From: Pedobacter foliorum
Lineage (GTDB): Bacteria > Bacteroidota > Bacteroidia > Sphingobacteriales > Sphingobacteriaceae
Assembly (NCBI RefSeq): GCF_013266735.1
Contig: NZ_JABSNU010000018.1
Span: 1 to 64,000, forward strand
Direction: 5' to 3'
DNA: 64,000 bases
The position numbers and the translations under genes were made by a program. This document shows, in pieces, positions 42,069 through 50,963 of this stretch. Every line of letters begins with the position of its first letter. Position 1 is the first letter of the stretch. A model generated the notes under the pieces. That model worked only from the letters and a program-made list of their open reading frames with translations. It was not told the origin of the DNA and made no database searches.

Positions 42069-43424
42069 CTACAAATTAGGACTTGTGAATCCTAGGGTTT
42101 TAAGACCTCTTTTTACATCCGGACTGCTCATGAATAGTTTCCATAACAAACCGCTGCGGTAGTTTTCAATCATCACAATGATTGGCCCCTGATCTATAGC
42201 AAGGTTAGATTTAGCATACCAGTCTTTGTCTTCACTAAACGCATCAATAAAGCCATATTCGCCCCAAAGCTTATCGCCTTTTTCAAAGTAGAAATGTTTT
42301 AAAGCTTCCATAGAATATTCTGGAGTATAAGGGAAAGCTGATAAAGCTGCGGTTGGCGAAATCACACCAAGATCTTCTGTTGGCGAGTGAGCAGCATATC
42401 CAACCCAACTGTCGCTGGCAGTTAAGCCCCAGCTATTAGTACCATAACCCTTAAATTTTTTAGGGTTTTCTATACAATAGGCTCTGTTAATAAGCGTGTG
42501 GTTTTTGTTTTGCTCCCAATAGTCGGCATTATTGTCTTTTAAACCACGTGGGTCTAACCCCATAAAAGAGTAGTGTGAAAAGAATAACGGACCTCCGTAA
42601 TCAAAGCCCAATGGCAATGTGATGTCGTTAAATTTACGGCCATTAAAGAAAGTATTGTTGTTGGCAAATCCATCATCGTAAACGCGTTTGTTGATTGGGT
42701 ATTTTGGAGATGCAGCTGCCATCACATAAGTGATTAAGCATTCGTTCCATCCTTTAATCTGATGGTTCATACTCCATCCATTATTAGGGCTCCAGTGCCA
42801 GTAAAGAACGTTTTGGTTTTGAGTAAACCAATTCCATTCAATGCCTTCCCACATCCAAAGTATTTTATTTCTAATGTCGCTTTCGACTGGATTATCTGCA
42901 GTATAATATTGACGGGCAGTTAATAAACCTTGAAACAGTAATGAAGTTTCAACGATATCTGCGCCATCATCTTTTGGGCTAAAGCGGATTACTTTTCCGG
43001 TTTCTCCGTTTAACCAGTGAGGGAAAGCACCATGAAACATATCTGCTTTCCATAAAAAGTCTACTATTTTTTTTGTGCGTTCGGCAGCTTGTTCACGAGT
43101 GATGAATTTACGCTCGGCAGCTACTATCATAGCCATAACACCAAAGCCGGTACCACCCGTTGTAACCACTTCTGAGCCATAGTCAAAAGAAATGTTACTA
43201 CGTTCGCGTGCCATACCGCTAACCGGATGTCCAAAATCCCAGAAGTATCTAAAAGTTTGTTTTTGTACCAGATCTAGCAACTGATCATCGGTAAGGTTTT
43301 TTTTAATGGAGAGTTCTGGTTTAATCAGCACTTTAGCTTTGTCACTTTGCTGAGCCGAAATCTTCGAAGTTGAAGATAGCATGAAAAAAGAGAGGAGGAC
43401 TGCGATTAAGTGTGTAGTTTTCAT
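42069..43424 (-). CDS. PF10091 glucoamylase-like enzyme (GH144 type), exported
   Basis: A 451-residue protein with a signal peptide (about 1-25, TSKISAQ). The body is the PF10091 (alpha/alpha)6-barrel: LVQKQTFRYFWDFGHPVSGM, TTGGTGFGVMAMIVAAER, GAFPHWLNGETG, WHWSPNNGWSMNHQIKGWNE, YDFGY-like blocks, SAFPYTPEYSMEAL and DQGPIIVMIENYRSGLLW. Proteins of this Pfam family from Chitinophaga define GH144, endo-beta-1,2-glucanases. It is 3 bp before the GH43-like gene and 51 bp after a paralog. Two ATGs are possible (43439 or 43424); the second starts directly at the signal peptide. The glucanase specificity is an inference. Confidence 0.87.
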   Translation of the reverse strand: MKTTHLIAVLLSFFMLSSTSKISAQQSDKAKVLIKPELSIKKNLTDDQLLDLVQKQTFRYFWDFGHPVSGMARERSNISFDYGSEVVTTGGTGFGVMAMIVAAERKFITREQAAERTKKIVDFLWKADMFHGAFPHWLNGETGKVIRFSPKDDGADIVETSLLFQGLLTARQYYTADNPVESDIRNKILWMWEGIEWNWFTQNQNVLYWHWSPNNGWSMNHQIKGWNECLITYVMAAASPKYPINKRVYDDGFANNNTFFNGRKFNDITLPLGFDYGGPLFFSHYSFMGLDPRGLKDNNADYWEQNKNHTLINRAYCIENPKKFKGYGTNSWGLTASDSWVGYAAHSPTEDLGVISPTAALSAFPYTPEYSMEALKHFYFEKGDKLWGEYGFIDAFSEDKDWYAKSNLAIDQGPIIVMIENYRSGLLWKLFMSSPDVKRGLKTLGFTSPNL

Positions 43425-43475
43425 AATAAAGGGTTTCATTTGAGTGTTATCTCGTTTTTGTGTTTCAATATTTTA

Positions 43476-45137
43476 TTAGAGGTTCGGACTAGTAAAGCCT
43501 AGGCTCTTCATTCCTGTTTTTACTTCCGGACAGCTCATAAATAAGTTCCATAATAACTTAGTTCTGTAATTTTCGATCATTACTATAATTGGACCCTGAT
43601 CTATTGCCAAGGTAGAATCGGCAAACCATTGTTGTTGCAGGGAGAAGGCATCAACAAAACCGTATTCCTTGAAAATTTTATCGCCTAGTTTATAGTAGTA
43701 AAATTTAAGTGCTTGCATAGATTCAACGGGAGTATATGGGAATGATGCTAATGCTCCTGTTGGCGCAATAACCCCTCTGTCATTGTTTGGTGAACTAGCA
43801 GTATAACCCGATGGAATATCGCTGGCAGTTAAGCCCCAGCAGTTTTCTCCATAGCCATAATAGTTTAATGGATTTGCTTTACAATAGTTGTAATTGATTA
43901 AAGCATGTGCTTTATTTTGTACTTCATAATTGGCGTAAGCATCCGATAAGCCTGTTGGATTTATACCTAGGAAAGAATAATGCGCAAAAAACAATGGGCC
44001 TCCATTGGCTTCGCCCAATGGTAATTGGATTCCGAAATAGCTTTTTCCATTTTTCATACCTCCGTTTTGTGCCCATCCGTTGTCATAAACTGATTTCGGA
44101 ATTGAGTGCGTAGGAGAGGAGGCTGCCAGAACATAGGTAATAAGAGATTCATTCCATCCGCGAATAGGAAGGTTCATATCCCAATTGTAATTAGGGCTCC
44201 AATGCCAGTATAAGACATCGCTATTATCTTTTCGGTACCAATCCCATTCTACAGCATTGTAAAGCGCATTGATATCTGTACGCAAGGTAGACTCCGCTAC
44301 ATCAGCACCATTAAAGTATTGCCTTGCGGTTAGTAATCCCTGCATAAGGAGTGAGGTTTCTACTAAATCTCCACCATTGTCTTTTTGACTAAATGGAATA
44401 ACTGTTCCTGTACTGCCATCAAGCCAGTGCGGATAAACACCATGAAAGCGATTGGCAGTTTTTAGAAAGTTAACGATCTTTTGTGTTCTTGCTAACCCTT
44501 CAGCTCTTGTTATAAAGTTTCTGCTAACCCCGGTAACTAGTGCCATCACTCCAAATCCGGTTCCTCCAGTAGTTACAGTATTTCCCGAACTGTTTCTTTC
44601 GCGCGCCATTCCACTTTCGGGGTGGCCAAAGTCGTAAAAGTATTTAAAGGTTTGTTGTTGAACTTTAGTTAGTAACTCGTCGTCGGTAATTCTCGGAAAC
44701 TTATCTGAATCGTCGATGCCGGTATTAAAATTAATGCTCACAGCGGTTTCGAGACTGCCACCCTGAGTAGATTTTAGTGTAGTTGCTATTGATATATTGT
44801 AGGCTTTTATACCTGATAAATTCGATGTTGGTTTAATAACAACAGTATTGTTGTTTTCGATAGTGGCCGAAAAGGGAATTCCAGCGCCTGAACTTTCATT
44901 AAAAAGTATGTTAGTCGCTAAATCAGTAGAGCTGATGCTTTCTGAGAAAGCAATTTTAACAACTGGATTCACCTCAATATTGTTGAACGATCCGGTTGTT
45001 GAAGACTTGCCGTCTATACTAATTGATGTATGCTGGAAAGCCTTGATATTATTTTTTGGGGGTACAACAGTAGAATTTTTCTTACAGCTTACCAGTAAAA
45101 ATAGAAATGGATAAAAAAGGAGTAAGTGTTTTTTCAT
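43476..45137 (-). CDS. PF10091 glucoamylase-like lipoprotein (GH144 type) with Ig-like N-terminal domain
   Basis: The protein has 553 residues. A lipoprotein signal ends at C18 (LFLLVSC); an Ig-like Big_5 domain (about 35-140; VVKIAFSESISSTDLATNIL) holds the catalytic PF10091 domain (about 150-553) away from the surface. The catalytic half parallels the neighbouring paralog block by block: QQQTFKYFYDFGHPESGMAR, WHWSPNYNWDMNLPIRGWNE, DQGPIIVMIENYRTKLLWN. It is probably the surface-exposed endo-enzyme, with the neighbour as the periplasmic one. A stem-loop lies between it and the LamG gene upstream. The start is ATG 45137. Confidence 0.88.
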   Translation of the reverse strand: MKKHLLLFYPFLFLLVSCKKNSTVVPPKNNIKAFQHTSISIDGKSSTTGSFNNIEVNPVVKIAFSESISSTDLATNILFNESSGAGIPFSATIENNNTVVIKPTSNLSGIKAYNISIATTLKSTQGGSLETAVSINFNTGIDDSDKFPRITDDELLTKVQQQTFKYFYDFGHPESGMARERNSSGNTVTTGGTGFGVMALVTGVSRNFITRAEGLARTQKIVNFLKTANRFHGVYPHWLDGSTGTVIPFSQKDNGGDLVETSLLMQGLLTARQYFNGADVAESTLRTDINALYNAVEWDWYRKDNSDVLYWHWSPNYNWDMNLPIRGWNESLITYVLAASSPTHSIPKSVYDNGWAQNGGMKNGKSYFGIQLPLGEANGGPLFFAHYSFLGINPTGLSDAYANYEVQNKAHALINYNYCKANPLNYYGYGENCWGLTASDIPSGYTASSPNNDRGVIAPTGALASFPYTPVESMQALKFYYYKLGDKIFKEYGFVDAFSLQQQWFADSTLAIDQGPIIVMIENYRTKLLWNLFMSCPEVKTGMKSLGFTSPNL

Positions 45138-45165
45138 AATTTTCAGAGATACTGATCAGGTGTAA

Positions 45166-45198
45166 AACAATCACCATTATTTTTTAATGGTGATTGTT
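45166..45198 (-). terminator. Intercistronic stem-loop inside the PUL operon
   Basis: A perfect 14-bp stem (45166-45179 with 45185-45198) has a loop of five T on the plus strand and is followed on the minus strand by TTTACACC after the run of T pairs. It lies in the 71-bp gap between the LamG gene and the lipoprotein enzyme gene. It may be a partial terminator or an mRNA end that makes susC/susD levels exceed the enzymes. Confidence 0.6.
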
Positions 45199-45208
45199 GT
45201 GGTAAACT

Positions 45209-46138
45209 TTATCGTCCTTGACTTTCTAACTTAAACAAGGCAGAAACCTGTTGAGGAGTCAATGCTTTTTTATAGATACGCATTTCATCTAATTTGCCGG
45301 TATAGGTAAGCATCCATGGTTCAGCACCTCCATAAGGAGCACCTAATTGATTTTGGTAACCACCTATCACAAATTTAGCAGGGTTTTTAAAGGCCAATGC
45401 TCCAAGTGGAGTTGTGTCATTGGCTTTTCTGTCTGTTCTGTTTACTATAGCACCTGCATTATTCTCATCAATAGTTATACGTTGTCCATTGGCATAATAC
45501 GCAACCTTTGATGTAGTTTCGTCATAAGTATAAGTAATTTGTCTCCATGCGCCGTACATGTTATCTGGCCTAAGTGCTTCTGGTAAATCTAACCACTGTT
45601 CAACGTTATTTATTGGCGGAGTAACATTTTTCTCAAAATGTAGTTTAGTAAGCATTTTGTCAGACGACGAATTATTTCCTTCGATGATAACAAAGAAATT
45701 GCCCCAGAATGAGCCGTCCTCTTTACTTAATGCAAAAACTCCTTGCGCCCCTCCATCATGTTTTTGAGTATTTATCCAAAAGGAAACGGTAAAACTTGTA
45801 AGGGCTCCAACAGCACCAGGATTTGCATAAGAGATAAATGCTCCATTTGCACCTTGATACGCTTTTCCTTTACGTCCTTCTGTGAAAGTTCCCGATCCTT
45901 TTATTGCTCCTCCAGTAACGGTAGCTTGTTTGTCATCCACGTTATCTTCGAAAGGGAAGTATGCTACGAGACTGGCGGGTTCTATTTCTGAGGAATTAAC
46001 AAATCCACCTTCCACAGGAGGTGGGTCTCCGGGAGTAAAGTCATCATCTTTTTCTGCTTTGGTACATTGTACCAAACTGAAACTTATTGCTAATGCTAAG
46101 CACCATAGAGCGCTTGCAGATATTTTAGTATTTTTCAT
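45209..46138 (-). CDS. LamG-domain lipoprotein, probable surface glycan-binding protein
   Basis: The protein has 309 residues. A lipoprotein signal ends at C25 (FSLVQC), then an acidic, Pro-rich linker (DDDFTPGDPPPVEGG) and one LamG/concanavalin-like jelly roll (about 55-305; LVAYFPFEDNVDDKQAT, GALTSFTVSFWINTQ, GKLDEMRIYKKALTPQQVSA). No catalytic acids are apparent. The position directly after SusC and SusD is where PULs place SusE/SusF-like surface binding proteins, so a glycan-capture role is likely. It lies 24 bp after susD. The start is ATG 46138. Confidence 0.86.
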   Translation of the reverse strand: MKNTKISASALWCLALAISFSLVQCTKAEKDDDFTPGDPPPVEGGFVNSSEIEPASLVAYFPFEDNVDDKQATVTGGAIKGSGTFTEGRKGKAYQGANGAFISYANPGAVGALTSFTVSFWINTQKHDGGAQGVFALSKEDGSFWGNFFVIIEGNNSSSDKMLTKLHFEKNVTPPINNVEQWLDLPEALRPDNMYGAWRQITYTYDETTSKVAYYANGQRITIDENNAGAIVNRTDRKANDTTPLGALAFKNPAKFVIGGYQNQLGAPYGGAEPWMLTYTGKLDEMRIYKKALTPQQVSALFKLESQGR

Positions 46139-46162
46139 AACTCGCTATAAAAGTGTTAATAA

Positions 46163-47686
46163 TTAGTTGCCATAACCTGGATTCTGAGCCAATCTACCAC
46201 CGCTTAAATCACGTTGATTTTGCGGTATAGGGAATAACTCATTTTTTCCATCTACGAAGTTTTTACCATGAGCTCTTAGAACTGTTCCTGCTCTTCCCTG
46301 ACGTACCAGGTCAAAAAATCTGTCTTGCTCCATAGCTAGTTCAACCCTTCTTTCTTTCCAGATATTTGCTATTGTGGCTGGAACGGGAGTCAGTCCTGCA
46401 CGCTCACGTACTTCGTTTAACGGGGTTTGGGCATCTCCACCGGCATTTGCAGCAGCCTCAGCATTGATTAACAAAACTTCTGCATAACGCATAGTGCGAA
46501 TATTTTTAGGTCTTTTATCTTTATCTCCATCTAAAGGCACAGATTCCTTAAGGATACTGTGATAAGCTTTATAGCTATATCTTGAATTCTCCACTGAATC
46601 TTGAGATGGGATACGGAAACCGTCCCAAAGAACTGTTCCAGGACTGTTTGCAGGTAAAGTAGGAGTTATGAAAATAACGGTAGCATTTTTTCTTACATCA
46701 TTAGGCTCATATGCGCTTACAAGGTCGGAAGTAGGCGTGTTAAACCCTAGACCAACATCGTTCCAACCACCTTTAGAGCGGGCTCCTTGTCCATTACTGA
46801 ATAGGGGACTAACAGCATCTTTTGCAACATTTAATCCAGTTTGAATTTCAAATATTGATTCACTGTTGTTGTTTCCTCCATCTCCTCCAACTGCATTTTG
46901 TCTGAAAATTAAATTGTAGTCTCTTACAAGGCTATATTTATTTGAAGTCATTACAGCTTTTGATAATTCGTAAGCTTTTTGATAGTTTTTTAGGTATAAA
47001 TAAACCTTAGCAAGGTAAGCCTGGGCTGCTCCTTTAGTCGCTTTACCTACTCCTGATCCACTTTTTTCAGGTAAGTTGTCAACTCCAAATTGCAGATCTT
47101 CAGTAATTATCTGATAGATAGCTTCTTTGGTTGCTCTGGTCTGAAATTCTTCATTATTGCCCTCTGATGGCTCAGGAACTCTGATTAGTTTGGGAACTCC
47201 TCCAAATAATCTAACAAGATTAAAATAGTAAAGTGCTCTTATGAATCTGGATTCTCCAATTAGTCTATTTTTAACTGTTTCGTCAAAAGTACTTTTTGAT
47301 AAAATATCGATAGCCCTATTGGCTCTGGCAATACCGGTGTAATGGCCTCTCCAAATGTTGTCGAAGATGAAGTTTGAAGGAGTAAATGTGAAGTTGTCAA
47401 TTTCTCCGGCTGATCCGAAATCTGAAGGGGTACTGCCTTTATCTCCATCATCAGAAGCGACGTCTGTAGCCAGTACGAAAAGGAATCCAAAGGTTGTTGG
47501 GTCAAACCCACCCATGTAAAGGGTGTTGTATACACCGCCCACCATCTTTTCGGCTGCATCTGGGTCTTTTAATGCTTGTTCCTCAGTTAAATTTCCTTGA
47601 GGTTCTACATCAAGAAAGCTCTTCTTGCAACCAGATATTACAACTAGTGCAATGAATATGATGAATACTTGTTTTATGTTAAACAT
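46163..47686 (-). CDS. SusD/RagB-family outer membrane lipoprotein
   Basis: A 507-residue lipoprotein that forms the lid on the SusC transporter and binds glycan outside the cell. The signal ends at C20 (VVISGCKKSFLD). TPR-like helices and SusD landmarks follow: FIRALYYFNLVRLFGGVPKL (about 147-166), KAYLAKVYLYLKNYQKAYEL, MRYAEVLLINAEAAAN, and the end ELFPIPQNQRDLSGGRLAQNPG. The start at ATG 47686 is preferred; an upstream in-frame start at 47728 would add 14 residues and overlap susC. It lies 19 bp after the susC stop. Confidence 0.94.
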   Translation of the reverse strand: MFNIKQVFIIFIALVVISGCKKSFLDVEPQGNLTEEQALKDPDAAEKMVGGVYNTLYMGGFDPTTFGFLFVLATDVASDDGDKGSTPSDFGSAGEIDNFTFTPSNFIFDNIWRGHYTGIARANRAIDILSKSTFDETVKNRLIGESRFIRALYYFNLVRLFGGVPKLIRVPEPSEGNNEEFQTRATKEAIYQIITEDLQFGVDNLPEKSGSGVGKATKGAAQAYLAKVYLYLKNYQKAYELSKAVMTSNKYSLVRDYNLIFRQNAVGGDGGNNNSESIFEIQTGLNVAKDAVSPLFSNGQGARSKGGWNDVGLGFNTPTSDLVSAYEPNDVRKNATVIFITPTLPANSPGTVLWDGFRIPSQDSVENSRYSYKAYHSILKESVPLDGDKDKRPKNIRTMRYAEVLLINAEAAANAGGDAQTPLNEVRERAGLTPVPATIANIWKERRVELAMEQDRFFDLVRQGRAGTVLRAHGKNFVDGKNELFPIPQNQRDLSGGRLAQNPGYGN

Positions 47687-47705
47687 GATCGTATTTTTTA
47701 AAAAG

Positions 47706-50700
47706 TTAAAAACCAACATTAACACCAAAAGCGAAAGTTCTGGTTGTAGGATAAATTTTAGATTCTACCCCTGCATTTAGAGTTTTATCACTAATTATCT
47801 CAGGTGTAAATCCGCTATATCCGGTTATCGTTGCTAAGTTTTGTGCAGTTACAAATACCCTTAATTTCTGGATTTTGTATTTTGACATCATCTCTTTAGG
47901 CAAACTGTACCCTAGAGTAAGGTTGTTGATTCTAAAGAAATCACCTTTTTCAAGGAAGTAAGTTGAAGCCGGTAATTTGTCTAGATTAGCTCTTGGAATC
48001 TTATTGCTTGGATTATTAGGTGTCCATCTGTTTTTAGCTACATTTGTTTCAAGATTATCTTTTGAGTTTTCGCGCTCAGCTTTTTTGCCATTATATACCT
48101 TTCCTCCTGATGTACCGTAAGTGCCAATATTTAGGTCAAACGCTTTGTATGTTACGTTACCATTCAATCCAAATGTTAGTTTTGGCTGATATGAACCAGA
48201 GAAGGCACGATCTTCATCATTAATAACCCCATCTCCGCTAATGTCACGATATCTTAAATCACCAGGCTTAGCATCTTTTTGTGCAGAAGCTGCTATTTCA
48301 GCTGCGTTTTGGAAGACCCCATCTGCTTGTAACAAGAAGAAGCTTCCAATTGGTTGGTTGTTGTCAGATTTAGTAACAAAAGTTCCACCAACATTGGCAT
48401 CAAATAATGCCTGACCACCATTTAAACCTGTAATTTTATTTTGGTTATAAGAAACGTTACCATTTATTGAATAGCTCCAATCCTTACCTACAGATGAGGC
48501 CCAGTTTAAAGCAAGTTCTACTCCTTTATTGCTAAAAGATGCAGCGTTTGTGGTGTATTGACTATCGGTATCACCTAGAATAGCTGGAATTCTTATTGCA
48601 ACAAGTGCATTTTCAGTTTTCTTATTATAGTAGTTGAATTCTCCAGTTAGTTTGTTTTCAAGGAACCCGAAATCTAAACCTAAATCGTATTCTGTGGTAG
48701 TTTCCCATTTAATGTTTTTATCAGGAAGATTATCAAATGAAATCCCTAAGTATTCTTTTCCATCAAAAAAGTAAGGCTTGTTTATTGTTGCTAATGGTAA
48801 ATATGTACTTGTTGGGATTAAGTCGTTCCCCACCTTTCCATAACTAGCTCTTAATTTTAAAGCAGAGAATATTCTTTGGTTAGCCATAAAACTTTCATTT
48901 ACAACGTTCCATCCTAATCCGACAGATGGAAAATAACCCCATCTGTTTTGTGAAGGGAATCGTGAAGTTCCATCAGCTCTAAAAGTTGCCGTTAATAAAT
49001 AACGATTAGCGTAAGAATAATTAAATCTACTTATGTATGAATTTCGGGTTGCTTTATCACCTGTATTATCATTGGTTTGATTAGTTGGTGATCCTGCTCC
49101 AAGATACCATTGGTCTGGACTCTCAGGAACATCAGTTCTTGATCCTTTAAAGCTTCTAAACTTGAAACCCTCTGCTGTAGTACCTACTAATAAATTAAAG
49201 CTATGCTCTCCAAAAGTTTTGTTTGCCGTAACTGTGTTGTCCCAAACCCATCTTGTAGTTGTTTTATCCTCAAGTGCCAATGCGCTGTTCGGACGCACCT
49301 GGTTACCACCTTCAGTTAAGAAAACATTGTTAGGGCCAGTATTTAAATAGCGGTAATTGTATGTTGTAACTTTCCCAAAATCGCCATCAATACCAAATGA
49401 AGATCTGAAAGATAACCATGAAATAGGTTTTAAATCTAAAGCGAAATTACTTTGGATTCTATTTCCAAGTTCCCTGTTATTTTCTTTTTCAAGATTAAGC
49501 AAAGGGTTACTAATATTATTTGATAATGAAGTATTACCATATTTTCCATCCACTTTAGAAGCGACATAAGGTGCTGCTCTGTATGCGATATTAAATGCAT
49601 CTAGATTTACATTTCTAACATCTGATCTGCTAAAAGATGTCATTGATGTAAATTTTAACCAGTTGGTAATGTTGTATTCGTTGTTTGAACGTAAAGTAAG
49701 ACGATTAAAATCATTGGTTTTTATAATACCTGCATCACTTAAATAACCTGCACTAAATAAATAGGTTCCTTTATCGCTACCTCCAGATATTGATAAGTTG
49801 TGATTTTGCTGGAAACCCCTTTTAAGAATAGCATCATACCAATCAGTATTTGCTCCATTTTGCAACATTGTCGGAGTAATTAAAACGTCTCCGGTTCCGT
49901 AATAAAGGTTTGCTTCATTAAGATAGCCTGCGTATTGATTCGCACCAGCCATATTAACCAGTTTTGCAGCTTCTTTAAAGCCTGCAGTAGCATTGTACTC
50001 TATCTGCATATCTCCAGCTTTACCTTTTTTTGTGGTTATAAGTATAACTCCATTTGCAGCACGCATACCATATATTGCAGTAGCAGATGCATCTTTAAGG
50101 ATGTCCATCGTTAAAATATCATTTGAGTTGATATTTCTTATGTCCTCATTGATTACCCCATCAACTACATACAGTGGGTTTGCGCCTGCAAGCATTGTAC
50201 CTGTACCACGTACACGGACAGTTGGTAAGCTGTTAGGAGCTCCCGAGCTAACAATTTGAACGCCTGCAACTTTTCCTTGTATGGCTTGAGTAGCAGATAA
50301 AACTGGCTGACGTGCGATGTCTTCACCTTTAACCTGAGCTACAGAACCTGTAAGGTCCTTCTTTTTTTGGGTACCATAACCCACTACCACAACTTGCTCA
50401 AGTTCTTGTGAATTTGATGCCAATTCAATATTTATTGTTGTTCTGTTGTTTACCTGTACCTCTATCGGATCATATCCGATGTAAGAGAATACAAGAGTCG
50501 CATTGGCCGGAGCACTTACTGCGTATTTTCCTGATGCATCTGTTAGTGTACCTATTTTTGTTCCCTTTACTAAAACGCTTACACCCGGAAGGGTGGTCTT
50601 GTCTGCACCGTCACTTACTACACCATGTATAGTAATATCTTGTGCAGATGCTGCGTTAATAAAAAAGAAACATAAAAAAGTTAAAACAGAAAGTTTTGTA

Positions 50701-50714
50701 AAGATTCTTTTCAT
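47706..50714 (-). CDS. SusC/RagA-family TonB-linked outer membrane transporter
   Basis: The protein has 1002 residues. Signal peptide 1-24 (INAASAQ), then a carboxypeptidase-like domain (about 27-110; GVSVLVKGTKIGTLTDASGK), TonB box and SusC signature (VVVVGYGTQKKKDLTGSVAQ at about 110-130), plug domain (VRVRGTGTMLAGANPLYVVD, ATAIYGMRAANGVILITTKK) and a long 22-strand barrel ending in AFGVNVGF. It imports oligosaccharides through the outer membrane using TonB energy together with the SusD partner. It is the first gene of the PUL operon, with a 249-bp upstream gap to the regulator. The start is ATG 50714. Confidence 0.96.
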   Translation of the reverse strand: MKRIFTKLSVLTFLCFFFINAASAQDITIHGVVSDGADKTTLPGVSVLVKGTKIGTLTDASGKYAVSAPANATLVFSYIGYDPIEVQVNNRTTINIELASNSQELEQVVVVGYGTQKKKDLTGSVAQVKGEDIARQPVLSATQAIQGKVAGVQIVSSGAPNSLPTVRVRGTGTMLAGANPLYVVDGVINEDIRNINSNDILTMDILKDASATAIYGMRAANGVILITTKKGKAGDMQIEYNATAGFKEAAKLVNMAGANQYAGYLNEANLYYGTGDVLITPTMLQNGANTDWYDAILKRGFQQNHNLSISGGSDKGTYLFSAGYLSDAGIIKTNDFNRLTLRSNNEYNITNWLKFTSMTSFSRSDVRNVNLDAFNIAYRAAPYVASKVDGKYGNTSLSNNISNPLLNLEKENNRELGNRIQSNFALDLKPISWLSFRSSFGIDGDFGKVTTYNYRYLNTGPNNVFLTEGGNQVRPNSALALEDKTTTRWVWDNTVTANKTFGEHSFNLLVGTTAEGFKFRSFKGSRTDVPESPDQWYLGAGSPTNQTNDNTGDKATRNSYISRFNYSYANRYLLTATFRADGTSRFPSQNRWGYFPSVGLGWNVVNESFMANQRIFSALKLRASYGKVGNDLIPTSTYLPLATINKPYFFDGKEYLGISFDNLPDKNIKWETTTEYDLGLDFGFLENKLTGEFNYYNKKTENALVAIRIPAILGDTDSQYTTNAASFSNKGVELALNWASSVGKDWSYSINGNVSYNQNKITGLNGGQALFDANVGGTFVTKSDNNQPIGSFFLLQADGVFQNAAEIAASAQKDAKPGDLRYRDISGDGVINDEDRAFSGSYQPKLTFGLNGNVTYKAFDLNIGTYGTSGGKVYNGKKAERENSKDNLETNVAKNRWTPNNPSNKIPRANLDKLPASTYFLEKGDFFRINNLTLGYSLPKEMMSKYKIQKLRVFVTAQNLATITGYSGFTPEIISDKTLNAGVESKIYPTTRTFAFGVNVGF

Positions 50715-50878
50715 GCTGTTTAAAATTTAGTTGTTAGTTGTATAAATCTCCGAGAGTATTTGAGTTAAAACAAATAAAGCACCTCAACATTAATACATCA
50801 TCATAGAAACTTATACTATCTCAAACAATCGAAATAGGCCACTTGTTTTGCTAAAAACAGCGTCCTATGCCAACATAA

Positions 50879-50908
50879 CAAAATTTAGACCTACAACATG
50901 AGGCCAAA
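50879..50908 (-). promoter_or_regulatory. Weak candidate promoter of the susC operon
   Basis: On the minus strand TTTG (50908-50905) is followed after 18 bp by AAATTTTG (50886-50879), one mismatch from TAnnTTTG. It would leave a leader of about 165 nt before the susC ATG, in line with the long leaders common for PULs. The evidence is limited to the motif. Confidence 0.35.
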
Positions 50909-50963
50909 AGAATTTCATAAATCTGAACTTTGAAAAAGGGGTATGAGAGGTAATGATGTAGTG

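Noticed and set aside
47260-47559. 99-codon frame on the same strand as susD
   Set aside because: It lies fully inside susD in another frame with no coding features.
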